From assembly GCF_029945965.1 (NCBI RefSeq), contig NZ_JAQSDO010000020.1, forward strand, positions 329,007-393,006: a stretch of 64,000 nucleotides of DNA. The letters are read 5' to 3'. Positions 16,080 through 25,638 of this stretch are shown here, in pieces. Origin of the DNA: Thermomonas sp. (GTDB lineage: Bacteria; Pseudomonadota; Gammaproteobacteria; Xanthomonadales; Xanthomonadaceae). Below the pieces are notes generated by a model. It was not told the origin of the DNA and did not search any database. It was given only the letters and a program-made list of their open reading frames with translations. Every line of letters starts with the position of its first letter. Position 1 is the stretch's first letter. Both the position numbers and the translations under genes were made by a program.

Positions 16080-17714
16080 TCAGGCAGATGCGAACGCGCC
16101 GGCTCCGATCATCTTGATACGGAAACAGCAACCGCCGCCTGGAACCGGGACATGCTCCAGGGTGGCCTGGTTGGCATTGCAAAGCTCGCGAGCGATGTAC
16201 AGGCCCAGGCCCGTGCCGTATTCGGACGTGGTGAAGAACGGACGGAACAACTGATTGGCCACGGTTTCCGGCATTCCCGGGCCACGGTCGGCGACATCCA
16301 GCATGGGTGCGCCGGCATCGCTGGCGTGTACGCGCAGGCTGATCCGGGCCGGTTCGCCGGGCATCCGTCCGTAGACCAGGGCGTTATGCACCAGAACGGT
16401 CACCGCCTGCTGCAGTTGGCGGCGGTCGACCATGGCGGTGATCGGCCGATTGGTGCTGATCACGTCGAGTTGGTCGTTTTCCAGCGGATGGATGTTGCGA
16501 TAGTCGTCGACGAAGTGGCGGGCGAATTCCACCAGGTCCACGTTTTCGGGCTGCGCGCGCTCGCGCCGGGCCAGGCTCAACACGTTTTCGACGATGCCGT
16601 TCATCCGGTGCGTTTGCTGGTAAATGATCGCCAGCAGGCGGCGATCCGCTTCCGGGATGTCTGGTGACTCCTCCATCAATTGGGTGGCATAGCTGATTGC
16701 CGCCAATGGGTTGCGTATCTCGTGGGCCAGGCTGGCGGAAAACCGGCCCAGGGTGGCCAATGTGAGCGATTCGGCCCTGCGCGAAACCAGCGAGGTGTCG
16801 TCCAGGAACACCAGCACCTGGGCGTCATCGGCCAACAGCCGGGCGAAGCGCGGCAGTACTTCCGGCAGGTCTGGCGCCAGTCGCAGCGGGATCACGTCAC
16901 TGGCGCCATCGATTCGCCAGCGTTGCAGGCGCTTGGCTAGTTCCGGCGCGACCTGCGCCAGCGTGCGTCGACCCTCGCCGATCCCGCCCAGCTGCAGCAT
17001 CGAGGCCTCGTTGGCCAGCTTGACCTCGCCGTCGCCATCGACCAGTAACACGCCTGTGCGCATGCGGCGGATGATCAGTTCGTTGATTTCCGCGAGGTTG
17101 TCGGCCTGGCTGCCGCGGCGTGCGGCCAATGCTTCGCTGGCGCGCATCTGCCGGCCGAGCAGGTTGGTCAGGGTCGCAATGGCCAGGTAGCTGACCGTGA
17201 ACATCAGCAGTTCGGCCAGTGGTCGGCCAGCTCCGTTTGCGGACAGCGCGCGCAACAGGTACTCGCCGATCAGTGCCAGTGCCGCCAAGGTCGCAGCGCC
17301 CAGGCCCAGTCGCAATGGCAACAGCAAGGCGGCGGCGCCGACATTGAACAACAGCATCATCGATATGCCGGATGCCGCGCCGGGCAGCGCATGGATCGCC
17401 AGTGTCGCCACGCTGACGTCCAGCAGCACGCCCACCAACACCTGCGGGCGCATATGGCCACTGCGCCCGGTAAAAAAAATGGTAATCGCCGCTACCAGGT
17501 AGAGCAGCGTGACGATGCGGCCAAGGGCGGGAGCATATGGCTCGCCGATCAGGATGCCGATCGGACTGAACACCACCAGGCACAGCAGGGCGGCTTCCAG
17601 GATCCGGTACAGGGTGAAGTAATACAGCTCGCGGCGGATGGCGGCCCGGCCGTGAGGATAGTTGTCGCGGCGGGTGATTTGATCATGCACGCGCTGAGTA
17701 TAGGCAACCTCCAC
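16080..17714 (-). CDS. pilS: Type IV pili sensor histidine kinase
   Basis: A 544-residue membrane kinase. It has about six hydrophobic helices between residues 35 and 190, then a PAS-like segment (ELIIRRMRTGVLLVDGDGEVKLAN). The HisKA box LARFSASLAHEIRNPLAAI has the phosphorylated His331. The HATPase domain has VHNALVYG (N box), DRGPGMP and GTGLGLYIA (G boxes). It is the cognate sensor of PilR; in Pseudomonas it senses membrane pilin levels. No other sensor domain is visible. It is divergent from sucC. Confidence 0.94.
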   Translation of the reverse strand: MEVAYTQRVHDQITRRDNYPHGRAAIRRELYYFTLYRILEAALLCLVVFSPIGILIGEPYAPALGRIVTLLYLVAAITIFFTGRSGHMRPQVLVGVLLDVSVATLAIHALPGAASGISMMLLFNVGAAALLLPLRLGLGAATLAALALIGEYLLRALSANGAGRPLAELLMFTVSYLAIATLTNLLGRQMRASEALAARRGSQADNLAEINELIIRRMRTGVLLVDGDGEVKLANEASMLQLGGIGEGRRTLAQVAPELAKRLQRWRIDGASDVIPLRLAPDLPEVLPRFARLLADDAQVLVFLDDTSLVSRRAESLTLATLGRFSASLAHEIRNPLAAISYATQLMEESPDIPEADRRLLAIIYQQTHRMNGIVENVLSLARRERAQPENVDLVEFARHFVDDYRNIHPLENDQLDVISTNRPITAMVDRRQLQQAVTVLVHNALVYGRMPGEPARISLRVHASDAGAPMLDVADRGPGMPETVANQLFRPFFTTSEYGTGLGLYIARELCNANQATLEHVPVPGGGCCFRIKMIGAGAFASA

Positions 17715-17823
17715 GCTTTTCTATGCCGCCTGCAGTGACCCGGTGCCAGCGGCCCAGCGCCAGCTACGCTAAAATGATCGTTCCGCCCGCGCCGGTCCGA
17801 GTTTTTGGCAGCTGCGGTGCGTT

Positions 17824-17882
17824 CACGCCCTTACCGGCCACGCCTTACAGGCCACGCTTTAACAAGCGACGCCTTTAAAAGA
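17824..17882 (+). repeat. Four imperfect 14-15-bp direct repeats in the sucC leader
   Basis: Units start at 17824, 17839, 17853 and 17868. They follow the pattern (C/G)ACGC-C/T-TTA-(2 to 3 bases)-(G/A)(G/A)C, for example CACGCCTTACAGGC and CACGCTTTAACAAGC. They end about 22 bases before the sucC start. A regulator array or a small tandem duplication are both possible. Confidence 0.6.
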
Positions 17883-17904
17883 CACCCACTCCCCTCGGTG
17901 AATC

Positions 17905-19071
17905 ATGAATTTCCACGAATACCAGGCAAAACAGTTGTTTGCCGATTACGGCATAGCGGTACCGGCCGGGCGCGTTGCGCGCTCCCCGGAGGAGGCCGTC
18001 GACGCGGCCAAGGCGATCGGCGGCAACGCCTGGATGGTCAAGGCGCAGATCCATGCCGGTGGCCGTGGCAAGGCCGGTGGCGTCAAGTACTCCAAGTCCT
18101 TCGACGAAGTGCGTGAGTACGCCAAGGGCATGCTCGGTACCAGGATGGAAACCTACCAGTCGGCTGGCGTTGCGCTGCCGGTGGATTCGGTGCTGGTGAC
18201 CACGGCCACCGACATTGCCAAGGAGCTCTATCTCTCCGTGCTGGTGGACCGCTCGACCCAGACGATCACCTTCATCGCCTCCAGTGATGGCGGCGTCGAG
18301 ATCGAGACCACTGCGGTCGAAAACCCCGATGCGATCAAGACCCTGCATGTGAACTACGTGCAGGACCTGCAGCCCTACCAGTGTCGTGACCTGGGCTTCG
18401 CGCTGGGCCTGACCGCCAAGCAGGTCGGCCAACTGACCAAGATCATGCTGGGCCTGTACAAGCTGTTCAATGAGAAGGACCTGGCGCTGGTGGAACTCAA
18501 TCCACTGGCGATCCTCACCGATGGCAACCTGGCGGTGCTCGACGGCAAGATCAATTCCGACGACAACGCCAACTTCCGCCACCCCGAACTGGTGGAAATG
18601 CGCGACATCGCGCAGGAAGACGAGACCGAAGTGCTGGCATCAAAGTTCGACCTGAACTACGTGACCATGGACGGCAACATCGGTTGCATGGTCAATGGCG
18701 CCGGCCTGGCGATGGCGACCATGGATGTGATCAAGCTCAATGGCGGCGAGCCGGCGAACTTCCTTGACGTCGGTGGCGGGGCAACCAAGGAGCGCGTGAC
18801 CGAGGCGTTCAAGCTGATCCTGCGCGCGCCCGACGTGAAGGCGATTTTCGTCAACATCTTCGGCGGTATCGTCCGCTGCGACATGATCGCCGAAGGCATC
18901 ATCGCCGCAGTCAAGGAAGTGGACGTCAAGGTGCCGGTGATCGTGCGGCTTGAGGGCACCAATGTGGAGGCCGGCAAGGCATTGCTGAAGAACTCCGGGC
19001 TGGCGATTACCGCCGCCGATGACATCAACGACGGCGCCAAGAAAGCGGTCGCGGCTGCGAAAGCCGCCTGA
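17905..19071 (+). CDS. sucC: Succinyl-CoA synthetase, beta subunit (ADP-forming)
   Basis: A 388-residue ATP-grasp protein of standard SucC length. It begins [20 protein letters not shown], keeps the basic [15 protein letters not shown] nucleotide-binding strand (about residues 46-60), LVELNPLAI, and ends with [13 protein letters not shown] and [17 protein letters not shown]. With SucD it converts succinyl-CoA, ADP and phosphate to succinate, CoA and ATP in the TCA cycle. GGTGA lies seven bases before the ATG. sucD follows after 153 bases that contain a repetitive hairpin element. Confidence 0.97.
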   Translation: MNFHEYQAKQLFADYGIAVPAGRVARSPEEAVDAAKAIGGNAWMVKAQIHAGGRGKAGGVKYSKSFDEVREYAKGMLGTRMETYQSAGVALPVDSVLVTTATDIAKELYLSVLVDRSTQTITFIASSDGGVEIETTAVENPDAIKTLHVNYVQDLQPYQCRDLGFALGLTAKQVGQLTKIMLGLYKLFNEKDLALVELNPLAILTDGNLAVLDGKINSDDNANFRHPELVEMRDIAQEDETEVLASKFDLNYVTMDGNIGCMVNGAGLAMATMDVIKLNGGEPANFLDVGGGATKERVTEAFKLILRAPDVKAIFVNIFGGIVRCDMIAEGIIAAVKEVDVKVPVIVRLEGTNVEAGKALLKNSGLAITAADDINDGAKKAVAAAKAA

Positions 19072-19117
19072 CATTTACCTTCCTTCCCCTGCGGCGGCGC
19101 CCGAAGGGTGTGCAAAG

Positions 19118-19194
19118 CTGGGAAGGTGCCGAAGGCGGATGGGGGCTGCTAGCAAGCGCCGCCCCCATCCCAACCTTCCCCCGCAGGCGGGGGA
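19118..19194. repeat. Intergenic REP-like compound hairpin between sucC and sucD
   Basis: Nested inverted repeats: GGGAAGGT (19120-19127) pairs with ACCTTCCC (19173-19180), and GGATGGGGGC (19137-19146) pairs with GCCCCCATCC (19161-19170), with a loop of 14 bases. A second small hairpin follows (CCCCCGC at 19178 pairing with the GCGGGGG that ends at 19193). The layout matches dispersed intergenic repeats rather than a terminator, since no T-run follows and sucD is co-oriented downstream. Confidence 0.7.
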
Positions 19195-19224
19195 AGGGGT
19201 CAACAACCTCAGGATTCGAAACAC

Positions 19225-20100
19225 ATGTCCGTTCTGATCAATAAATCTACCAAAGTCATCGTGCAGGGCTTCACTGGCTCGCAAGGTTCGTTCCACGCCG
19301 AACAGATGCTCGACTATGGCACCAAGGTCGTTGGTGGCGTGACCCCCGGCAAGGGTGGCACCGAGCACCTTGGCCTGCCGGTCTTCAACACCGTGGCCGA
19401 TGCGGTCGCCGAAACCGGCGCCGATGCCTCCGTCATCTACGTGCCACCACCGTTCGCGGCCGACGCGATCCTGGAAGCGGCCGATGCCGGCATCAAGGTC
19501 ATCGTGTGCATCACCGAAGGCATTCCGGTGCTGGATATGCTGCGGGTCAAGAACACATTGAAGGGCTACCCCGAGGTCGTGCTGGTCGGTCCAAACTGCC
19601 CGGGCATCATCACTCCGGGCGAGTGCAAGATCGGGATCATGCCGGGCCATATCCACATGCCGGGCAAGATCGCCATTGTTTCTCGTTCTGGCACGTTGAC
19701 CTATGAGGCCGTGAAGCAGACCACCGATGCCGGCCTGGGCCAGTCGACGGTCATTGGTATCGGCGGCGACCCGATCAATGGCTTGAACTTCATCGATTGC
19801 CTGAAACTGTTCCAGGACGATGCGCAGACCGAGGGTATTATTCTGGTTGGCGAAATCGGCGGCAGTGCCGAGGAAGAGGCGGCCGAGTTCATTTCGCAGC
19901 ACGTGACCAAGCCAGTGGTTGGCTTCATCGCCGGTGCGTCGGCGCCGAAGGGCAAGCGCATGGGCCATGCCGGCGCGATTGCCTCCGGCGGCAACGGAAC
20001 TGCCGAGGGCAAGTTTGCTGCGCTGGAAGCAGCGGGCGTGACCACGGTGAAGTCCCCAGGCGACCTGGGTGCGGCGATCGCGAAGCGTTTGGCGAAGTAA
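19225..20100 (+). CDS. sucD: Succinyl-CoA synthetase, alpha subunit
   Basis: A 291-residue CoA-binding protein. The N-terminal Rossmann domain starts [29 protein letters not shown]; then [30 protein letters not shown] and [15 protein letters not shown]. The catalytic phosphohistidine is in KRMGHAGAI near residue 248. Length and motifs match E. coli SucD. It forms the catalytic complex with SucC and is expressed from the same operon. A GC-rich hairpin follows the stop. Confidence 0.97.
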   Translation: MSVLINKSTKVIVQGFTGSQGSFHAEQMLDYGTKVVGGVTPGKGGTEHLGLPVFNTVADAVAETGADASVIYVPPPFAADAILEAADAGIKVIVCITEGIPVLDMLRVKNTLKGYPEVVLVGPNCPGIITPGECKIGIMPGHIHMPGKIAIVSRSGTLTYEAVKQTTDAGLGQSTVIGIGGDPINGLNFIDCLKLFQDDAQTEGIILVGEIGGSAEEEAAEFISQHVTKPVVGFIAGASAPKGKRMGHAGAIASGGNGTAEGKFAALEAAGVTTVKSPGDLGAAIAKRLAK

Positions 20101-20140
20101 TACGGAGCGGCTGCGATGCCGTGATCGGTTTGTAGTTCAA

Positions 20141-20166
20141 GGAAGGCCGCCATTGTGCGGCCTTCC
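20141..20166 (+). terminator. Terminator-like hairpin after sucD
   Basis: A perfect 10-bp stem (GGAAGGCCGC / GCGGCCTTCC) with a six-base loop, followed by a short T-containing tail (GCGTTT). It lies between sucD and nadE. Confidence 0.65.
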
Positions 20167-20183
20167 GCGTTTAGGATGCCCAG

Positions 20184-21821
20184 ATGTCAAAGACCCTCCG
20201 CATCGCGATGGCCCAGTTCGACTTCCCGGTTGGCGACGTGAACGGCAATGCCGCGCGTATCGCCGGCATGATCGATTTCGCACGCGACCGCCTCGACGCG
20301 GACGTGGTGCTGTTCCCGGAGCTGGCGTTGTCCGGCTATCCGCCAGAAGACCTGCTGTACCGGCCGTCGTTCCTGCAGGATTGCGAGGCCGCGCTGCAGG
20401 CGATTGCCTTGCAGACGCATGGCATCGTGGTGGTGGTGGGCTGGCCGCAAGCCGCCGGTGCGGTGGTCTACAACGCCGCCAGCGTGCTGCGCGATGGCGG
20501 CATCGAGGTGACCTACCGCAAGCGCGAGTTGCCGAATTACGCGGTGTTCGATGACCGCCGCTATTTCGATGTCGACCCGGATCGCGACGACTGCGTATTC
20601 GAGGTCAACGGCGTGCAGATCGGTGTGCTGATCTGCGAGGACCTTTGGTTCGCCGAACCGCTTGCGACCACGGTGACTGCAGGCGCCGAGCTCGCGCTGG
20701 TGCTGAATGCCTCGCCGTTCGAGCGTGACAAGCATGCCCAGCGCGATGCCTTGCTGGCGCAACGTGTCGCCGAAAGTGGGGTGGCGATCGCTTACCTCAA
20801 CATGGTCGGCGGGCAGGATGCGCTGGTGTTCGACGGTGCCAGCGTGGTGGCCGATGCCGACGGCACCTTGTCGCCGGCAGCGGCGGCGTTCACCGACCAA
20901 TGGCTGTTGGTCGAGTTCGACCAGGCCTCGCGCAAGTTCTCGCCGCTGCAATGGGAAGCCGATGGCGACGAGAGTCGCGATGCGCTGGCCTGGCGTGCAG
21001 TGGTCCGCGGTACCCACGATTACTGCCACAAGAATGGCTTCGAAAAGGTCTGGTTGGGCCTGAGCGGCGGCATCGATTCGTCGGTGGTGCTGGCCATTGC
21101 AGTCGATGCGCTTGGCGCGGAGAACGTCACTGCGGTGCGGATGCCGTCGCGTTATACCGCGGGCCTGTCGAACGACCTGGCGCAGGACCAGTGCGACGTG
21201 CTGGGTGTGAAGCTCATCGCGCTGCCGATTGAAAAACCTTTCCAGGCGTACCTGGACACATTGGCGGAGACCTTCGCCGGCCTGGCGGTGGATACGACCG
21301 AGGAAAACCTGCAGTCGCGCATTCGTGGCGGATTGCTGATGGCGCTCTCGAACAAACTTGGCGGCCTGCTGCTCACCACCGGCAACAAGAGTGAGTATGC
21401 CGTTGGCTACGCGACGATCTATGGCGATATGTGCGGCGGCTATGCGCCGATCAAGGACCTGTACAAGACCGAAGTGTTCGACTTGGCACGTTGGCGCAAT
21501 ACGGTCGGCGGTGCACCGGTGATCCCGCAGGCGGTGATCGACCGTCCACCTTCGGCGGAATTGCGCGACAACCAGAAAGACCAGGACTCGCTGCCGCCAT
21601 ACGACGTGCTGGACGCAATATTGCTGCGCAATATCGACCAGGAGCAATCGCGCGCGGAGATCGTGGCGGCTGGTTTTGATCCGGAGATCGTCGACCGGAT
21701 GCTGCGCCTTGTGCGTATCAGCGAGTGGAAGCGCCACCAGTCTGCGCCGGGACCCAAGGTCAGCCGACGCGCGTTCGGCCGGGAGCGGCGTTACCCGATC
21801 ACCAACGGCTATCGCGGCTGA
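20184..21821 (+). CDS. nadE: Glutamine-dependent NAD+ synthetase
   Basis: A 545-residue two-domain enzyme. The N-terminal nitrilase-like glutaminase domain (residues 1 to about 260) shows LFPELALSGYPPEDL (catalytic Glu), YRKRELPNY (Lys) and LICEDLWF (nucleophilic Cys). The C-terminal synthetase domain has the PP-loop LGLSGGIDSSVVLAI and TTGNKSEYAVGYATIYGDMCGG. It amidates deamido-NAD with glutamine-derived ammonia, the last step of NAD synthesis. A perfect 50-bp palindrome begins four bases after the stop. Confidence 0.96.
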   Translation: MSKTLRIAMAQFDFPVGDVNGNAARIAGMIDFARDRLDADVVLFPELALSGYPPEDLLYRPSFLQDCEAALQAIALQTHGIVVVVGWPQAAGAVVYNAASVLRDGGIEVTYRKRELPNYAVFDDRRYFDVDPDRDDCVFEVNGVQIGVLICEDLWFAEPLATTVTAGAELALVLNASPFERDKHAQRDALLAQRVAESGVAIAYLNMVGGQDALVFDGASVVADADGTLSPAAAAFTDQWLLVEFDQASRKFSPLQWEADGDESRDALAWRAVVRGTHDYCHKNGFEKVWLGLSGGIDSSVVLAIAVDALGAENVTAVRMPSRYTAGLSNDLAQDQCDVLGVKLIALPIEKPFQAYLDTLAETFAGLAVDTTEENLQSRIRGGLLMALSNKLGGLLLTTGNKSEYAVGYATIYGDMCGGYAPIKDLYKTEVFDLARWRNTVGGAPVIPQAVIDRPPSAELRDNQKDQDSLPPYDVLDAILLRNIDQEQSRAEIVAAGFDPEIVDRMLRLVRISEWKRHQSAPGPKVSRRAFGRERRYPITNGYRG

Positions 21822-21825
21822 ACCG

Positions 21826-21875
21826 AAAAGGGGACGGAGGGAATTAAGCGAACTTAATTCCCTCCGTCCCCTTTT
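21826..21875. terminator. Perfect 23-bp inverted repeat between nadE and bamD
   Basis: Two 23-base arms match perfectly around a CGAA tetraloop. Each outer end is AAAAGGGG/CCCCTTTT, so either strand gives a stem followed by T residues. This would work as a bidirectional terminator for the convergent nadE and bamD genes. Its outer AAAAGGGG ends are shared with the elements at 36659 and 42366, so it may also be a mobile-type repeat. Confidence 0.8.
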
Positions 21876-21897
21876 TTATATTTTTTACTTTTCGTTC

Positions 21898-22734
21898 TTA
21901 CTTGTCGCCCGCCAACGGGTTCAGGCGCGTGAAGATCCCGGGTCCCTTCGGCCAATGCCCGCTCAGCCACGGATGCTGCGGATCATTCTGCTCCAGCACG
22001 CGGCGTGCATCGGCGGCCAGCCTGGCATTGCCCATGCGCGTATAGGACTCGGCCAGTAGCGCCACTGCGTCGTTCTGGTATTCGCTCTGCGGATAGGTTT
22101 CCAGCAGATAGGTGCCACGGTCGGCCGCTGCCACCCAGGCGCCGCGGCGCAGGTAGTACAGGCCGCTGTTGAGTTCGAAGCGGGCGAACTCGTTGCGCAG
22201 GAACACCATGCGCTGGCGTGCATCGGCGGCGTATGTGCTGTTCGGATAGCGCGTGGCCACGGTGCTGAAATCGCTGTAGGCCTGCTGTGGCGACTGCAGG
22301 TCGCGGTTGCTCATGTCCAGCTTGAACGCCTTGGACAGGAACACCGTGTTGCGGGCCATGTTGGACAAGCCGCGCAGGTAATACAGATAGGCGATGTTCT
22401 TGTGGGTCGGGTAGGTGCGGATGAAGCGGTCGATGGTGGAGACCGAATCATCATGCTTGCCCGATTTGTACTCGGCGTAGGCCTGTTCCATCAGCGCCTG
22501 TTCGGTATACGCGCCGTACGGGTATTGCGCGATCAGGCGGGTGAATACCTCGCTGGCGCTGCTCCAGCGGCCGCCTTCCATGAGCTTGTGGGCGCGGTCG
22601 TACAGCTGGCTGACGGGCAGGCCTTCGTTCTTGTCCTTGTCCTTGAACATGCCCTTGACCCTGGCACAACCGGTGGTGGTCAGGACGAGGGCAAGCGCCA
22701 GTACGGCGAACAGCCGGAGCGGGGAGCGCAACAT
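21898..22734 (-). CDS. bamD: Outer membrane assembly lipoprotein BamD (YfiO)
   Basis: A 278-residue lipoprotein. The signal peptide ends in the lipobox LTTTGC with the lipidated Cys23. TPR-like helices follow (LYDRAHKLMEGGRWSSASEVFTRLIAQYP, then KHDDSVSTIDRFIRTYPTH), together with the BamD-specific stretch NIAYLYYLRGLSNM. It is an essential part of the BAM complex that inserts beta-barrel proteins in the outer membrane. The start at 22734 puts the signal peptide at the N-terminus; in-frame ATG codons at 22752 and 22758 are alternatives and no clear ribosome site decides. rluD is divergent, as in many gammaproteobacteria. Confidence 0.93.
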   Translation of the reverse strand: MLRSPLRLFAVLALALVLTTTGCARVKGMFKDKDKNEGLPVSQLYDRAHKLMEGGRWSSASEVFTRLIAQYPYGAYTEQALMEQAYAEYKSGKHDDSVSTIDRFIRTYPTHKNIAYLYYLRGLSNMARNTVFLSKAFKLDMSNRDLQSPQQAYSDFSTVATRYPNSTYAADARQRMVFLRNEFARFELNSGLYYLRRGAWVAAADRGTYLLETYPQSEYQNDAVALLAESYTRMGNARLAADARRVLEQNDPQHPWLSGHWPKGPGIFTRLNPLAGDK

Positions 22735-22846
22735 GGGGGAACGCTGGGTCATGGGCATCAAGCGGGCGCCGAGGGCACGAAGGGCGGATAATAGCAGTCC
22801 GCTTTGAGAGCTGGGCCACCGGGCCTGTGCCGCGCCTGAATCGAAA

Positions 22847-23881
22847 ATGCCCAACGACCCTAGCCAGAACGACAACGAACCTGTCCATGACGACCTTGGC
22901 CAGCCTGACTCCCCATCCACGCAGCGCCACGCGACCGTCCCTGAATCTGCTGCCGGCCGCCGGCTGGATGCGGTTCTGGCCGAACTGTTCCCGCAATATT
23001 CGCGTTCCCGGCTGTCGGCCTGGATCAAGTCCGGCGATGTCAGCGTGGATGGTGGGCAGATCCGTGGCCGCGACCCGGTGCGCGGTGGCGAGCAGGTCAC
23101 GCTGACCGCGATCCAGGACGTCCAGACCCGCGCGCTGCCGGAAGATATCCCGCTGGATGTGGTCTACGAGGACGCCGATGTCTTCGTGATCAACAAGCCG
23201 GCTGGGCTGGTGGTGCATCCGGGAGCAGGCAATCCCACCGGCACCATGGTCAATGCGCTGCTACATCGCGACCCCACGCTGGAGCTGCTGCCGCGCGCCG
23301 GCATCGTGCATCGGCTGGATAAGGACACCAGCGGCGTCATGGTGGTTGCGCGCACGCTTGAAGCGCATACCTCGCTGGTTGCGCAACTCTCTTCCCGCGA
23401 AGTGCATCGCCAATACCTGGCGATCGTCGTGGGCGCATTGGTATCCGGCGGCACCGCCACCGGTGCGATCGACCGCCATCCGCGCGATCGTTTACGCATG
23501 GCCGTGCGCGAGGACGGCAAGGACGCGGTCACCCATTTCCGCCTGCGCGAACGTTACCGCACGCACACCGCGCTGGAGTGCAGGCTGGAAACCGGCCGCA
23601 CTCACCAGATCCGCGTGCATATGGCGCACCTGAAGCACCCAATCGTCGGTGACAAGTTGTACGGTGGCTCGTTCAAGTTGCCCAAGGGTGCCAGCGAGGA
23701 ATTCATCGTCGGCTTGCGTGGAATGAAGCGCCAAGCCCTGCATGCCGAAGTACTGGAATTCATGCACCCCATTACTGGCGAGCCGGTCCGCTGCAGTGCG
23801 CCGATCCCGGACGACATACAGAACCTGCTGCGCCTGCTGCGCGAGGACGCCGCTGCCCACACGGAACACGCGCACAGATGA
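22847..23881 (+). CDS. rluD: 23S rRNA pseudouridine synthase RluD
   Basis: A 344-residue RluA-family enzyme. An S4-like RNA-binding domain comes first ([33 protein letters not shown]). The catalytic domain carries [14 protein letters not shown] with the nucleophilic Asp, then [22 protein letters not shown]. RluD modifies U1911, U1915 and U1917 of helix 69 of 23S rRNA. The N-terminus is about 30 residues longer than E. coli RluD, acidic and probably disordered. The gene is divergent from bamD and overlaps pgeF by ATGA, the conserved bamD-rluD-pgeF layout. Confidence 0.95.
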   Translation: MPNDPSQNDNEPVHDDLGQPDSPSTQRHATVPESAAGRRLDAVLAELFPQYSRSRLSAWIKSGDVSVDGGQIRGRDPVRGGEQVTLTAIQDVQTRALPEDIPLDVVYEDADVFVINKPAGLVVHPGAGNPTGTMVNALLHRDPTLELLPRAGIVHRLDKDTSGVMVVARTLEAHTSLVAQLSSREVHRQYLAIVVGALVSGGTATGAIDRHPRDRLRMAVREDGKDAVTHFRLRERYRTHTALECRLETGRTHQIRVHMAHLKHPIVGDKLYGGSFKLPKGASEEFIVGLRGMKRQALHAEVLEFMHPITGEPVRCSAPIPDDIQNLLRLLREDAAAHTEHAHR

Positions 23882-24636
23882 CGCGTGCCGCATCGACAGC
23901 CTGGCTCGATGCCGATTGGCCGGCGCCGCCCGGCGTGCGCGCGTTGACCACACTGCGGCACGGGTTGGGTGGGTCGCAAGCACCATTTGATGCGTTGAAC
24001 CTTGGCCTGCGCTGCGGCGATGAGCCGGCAACCGTCATCGAGAATCGCCAACAGCTTGAAGCCGCGTTGGCATTGCCATCCGCGCCGCGCTGGCTGCATC
24101 AGGTGCATGGGATCGAAGTTGCCATCGAGCCCGGCGTCGATGAGCCTGAAGCCGACGCATCGGTAACCTCAACGCCCGGCACGGTGCTGGCGATCCTTAC
24201 CGCCGATTGCCTGCCGGCCATATTCGCGGCGCAAGACGGCAGTGAAATCGCTGCCGCGCACGCCGGCTGGCGTGGACTGGCCGATGGCATGCTGGAAGCT
24301 GCGGTGGCCGCGATGCATACGCCTGCAGATGACATCGTCGCGTGGCTGGGCCCGTGCGCCGGATCGCAGGTGTATGAGATCGGGCAGGAGGTTTTTGACG
24401 CGTTCGTGTTGCGTGATGCACGTGCTGCATCTGCATTCGTGGCGACGCGGCCCGGTCATTGGCGGGTCGACCTGCATGCACTGGCCCGGCAACGACTCGC
24501 CAATACCGGCATCGCCCCGAACAACATCTACGGCGGTGGGCTGTGCACGATCTCTGATCCGTTGCGTTTCTTCTCACACCGTCGCGACCAACGCAGCGGA
24601 CGGATGGCGACGCTGGTTTGGCGCGAAGGCAGCTGA
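23878..24636 (+). CDS. pgeF: Peptidoglycan editing factor / laccase-domain protein (YfiH)
   Basis: A 252-residue protein of the YfiH/PgeF family. The three metal-ligand blocks are present: [13 protein letters not shown] and AAHAGWRGL. The GPC motif of the family is also present ([13 protein letters not shown]). In E. coli the protein removes wrongly incorporated serine from muropeptides; other members act as multi-purine phosphorylases. It is translationally coupled to rluD through an ATGA overlap. The family identity is certain; the physiological substrate in this organism is not. Confidence 0.92.
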   Translation: MTRAASTAWLDADWPAPPGVRALTTLRHGLGGSQAPFDALNLGLRCGDEPATVIENRQQLEAALALPSAPRWLHQVHGIEVAIEPGVDEPEADASVTSTPGTVLAILTADCLPAIFAAQDGSEIAAAHAGWRGLADGMLEAAVAAMHTPADDIVAWLGPCAGSQVYEIGQEVFDAFVLRDARAASAFVATRPGHWRVDLHALARQRLANTGIAPNNIYGGGLCTISDPLRFFSHRRDQRSGRMATLVWREGS

Positions 24637-24637
24637 C

Positions 24638-25183
24638 ATGAGCAACGCCTCGGGGCACGACGCCCTGTTTCGCCAGTTGCTTGGCATCGAGGCCTTCGAA
24701 GCGCTGCCGATACCAGTGCAACGCCTGCACCTGCAAGTTGGCAGCCACACTTATCGCGGCGAAGTCGAGGTGGTTCGTGGCCGCAGTCTACTTTCGCGGC
24801 TATGTGCCTGGGCTACCCGGTTGCCGTCTGCCGGAACCGGTCCGATTACGGTGGAGATCATGTCGGGTGCGCAACGCGAGCGCTGGACCCGGCATGTCGG
24901 CAGGCACGCGATGGCCTCAAGGTTGTGGGCTGGCGAAGGCCTGCTGTGCGAACGGCTAGGCCTGGTGACGTTCGGGTTCCACCTGGAAACGCATGAAGGC
25001 GGCATCGAATGGATGGTGCGCCAGGTGCGCGTACTCGGCATGCTGCCGTTGCCCGCGTCCTGGTTTTCGCAGGTCGCTGCACGCGAATGGGCCGAAGGCG
25101 AGCGCTACCATTTCGATGTGCAGGCGGCGCTGCCTTTGGCCGGACTGCTCGTTCACTATCATGGCTGGCTCAGCGTCCCATGA
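24638..25183 (+). CDS. DUF4166 domain protein
   Basis: A 181-residue protein that reads as a DUF4166 domain from end to end: ALPIPVQRLHLQ (which fits the family's opening around the HRVH-type stretch), a segment ITVEIMSGAQRERWTRHVG, LCERLGLVTFGFHLET and a C-terminal YHFDVQAALPLAGLLVHYHGWL. No signal peptide or membrane helix is seen. The function of the family is unknown; in other genomes DUF4166 can be fused to a saccharopine-dehydrogenase-like domain, and such a gene lies 450 bases away on the other strand. It starts two bases after pgeF and overlaps the DCC gene by ATGA. Confidence 0.8.
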   Translation: MSNASGHDALFRQLLGIEAFEALPIPVQRLHLQVGSHTYRGEVEVVRGRSLLSRLCAWATRLPSAGTGPITVEIMSGAQRERWTRHVGRHAMASRLWAGEGLLCERLGLVTFGFHLETHEGGIEWMVRQVRVLGMLPLPASWFSQVAAREWAEGERYHFDVQAALPLAGLLVHYHGWLSVP

Positions 25184-25638
25184 GTGAAGTGACTCAATTG
25201 AAAGATGCGCCGGTCGCGGACCACGCCAATCAGGTCGCCATCATCGTGTTCGATGGCGTCTGCGTATTGTGCAACGGCTGGGTGCGCTTCCTGTTGCGCC
25301 ATGACCGCAAGCGCCGTTATCGCTTCGCCGCGATGCAGACGCCAGCGGGTCGTGCATTGCTGGCTGAACACGGATTGGATCCGGACGACCCGACCTCGTT
25401 CCTGTTGATCGAGCATGATCGTGGATCAGATCCGCGCGTGTCGCTGGGCGTCACCGCGATCCGCAGGGTGTTGGTCGGTCTGGGTGGCGTCTGGCGGTTG
25501 TTGGCGATTGCAGCCGTGGTGCCGCGCGTGATGGGTGATCCGCTTTACCTCATGCTTGCGCGCAACCGCTATCGCTGGTTTGGCCGGCATGACGCGTGCC
25601 TGATGCCGGATCCGGCGAATACGTCACGTTTCCTCTAG
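25180..25638 (+). CDS. DCC-family thiol-disulfide oxidoreductase-like protein (DUF393)
   Basis: A 152-residue protein with the DCC signature Asp-x3-Cys-x2-Cys in VFDGVCVLCNGWV (residues about 24-36), then FLLRHDRKRRYRFAAMQTPAGRALL. The C-terminus contains the RYRWFGR region common in the family. The fold is thioredoxin-like; redox activity is predicted but substrates are unknown. The ATG at 25180 overlaps the DUF4166 stop. Its TAG stop shares the palindrome CTAG with the stop of the convergent saccharopine-dehydrogenase-like gene. Confidence 0.85.
   Translation: MSEVTQLKDAPVADHANQVAIIVFDGVCVLCNGWVRFLLRHDRKRRYRFAAMQTPAGRALLAEHGLDPDDPTSFLLIEHDRGSDPRVSLGVTAIRRVLVGLGGVWRLLAIAAVVPRVMGDPLYLMLARNRYRWFGRHDACLMPDPANTSRFL

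Noticed and set aside
17715-17823. TAAAAT at about 17769 as a sucC -10 box
   Set aside because: No matching -35 at the right spacing was visible, so no promoter is called.
20187-21737. Long antisense frame across nadE (516 codons)
   Set aside because: A mirror of GC-rich codons of a well-identified gene. No start signal or domain.
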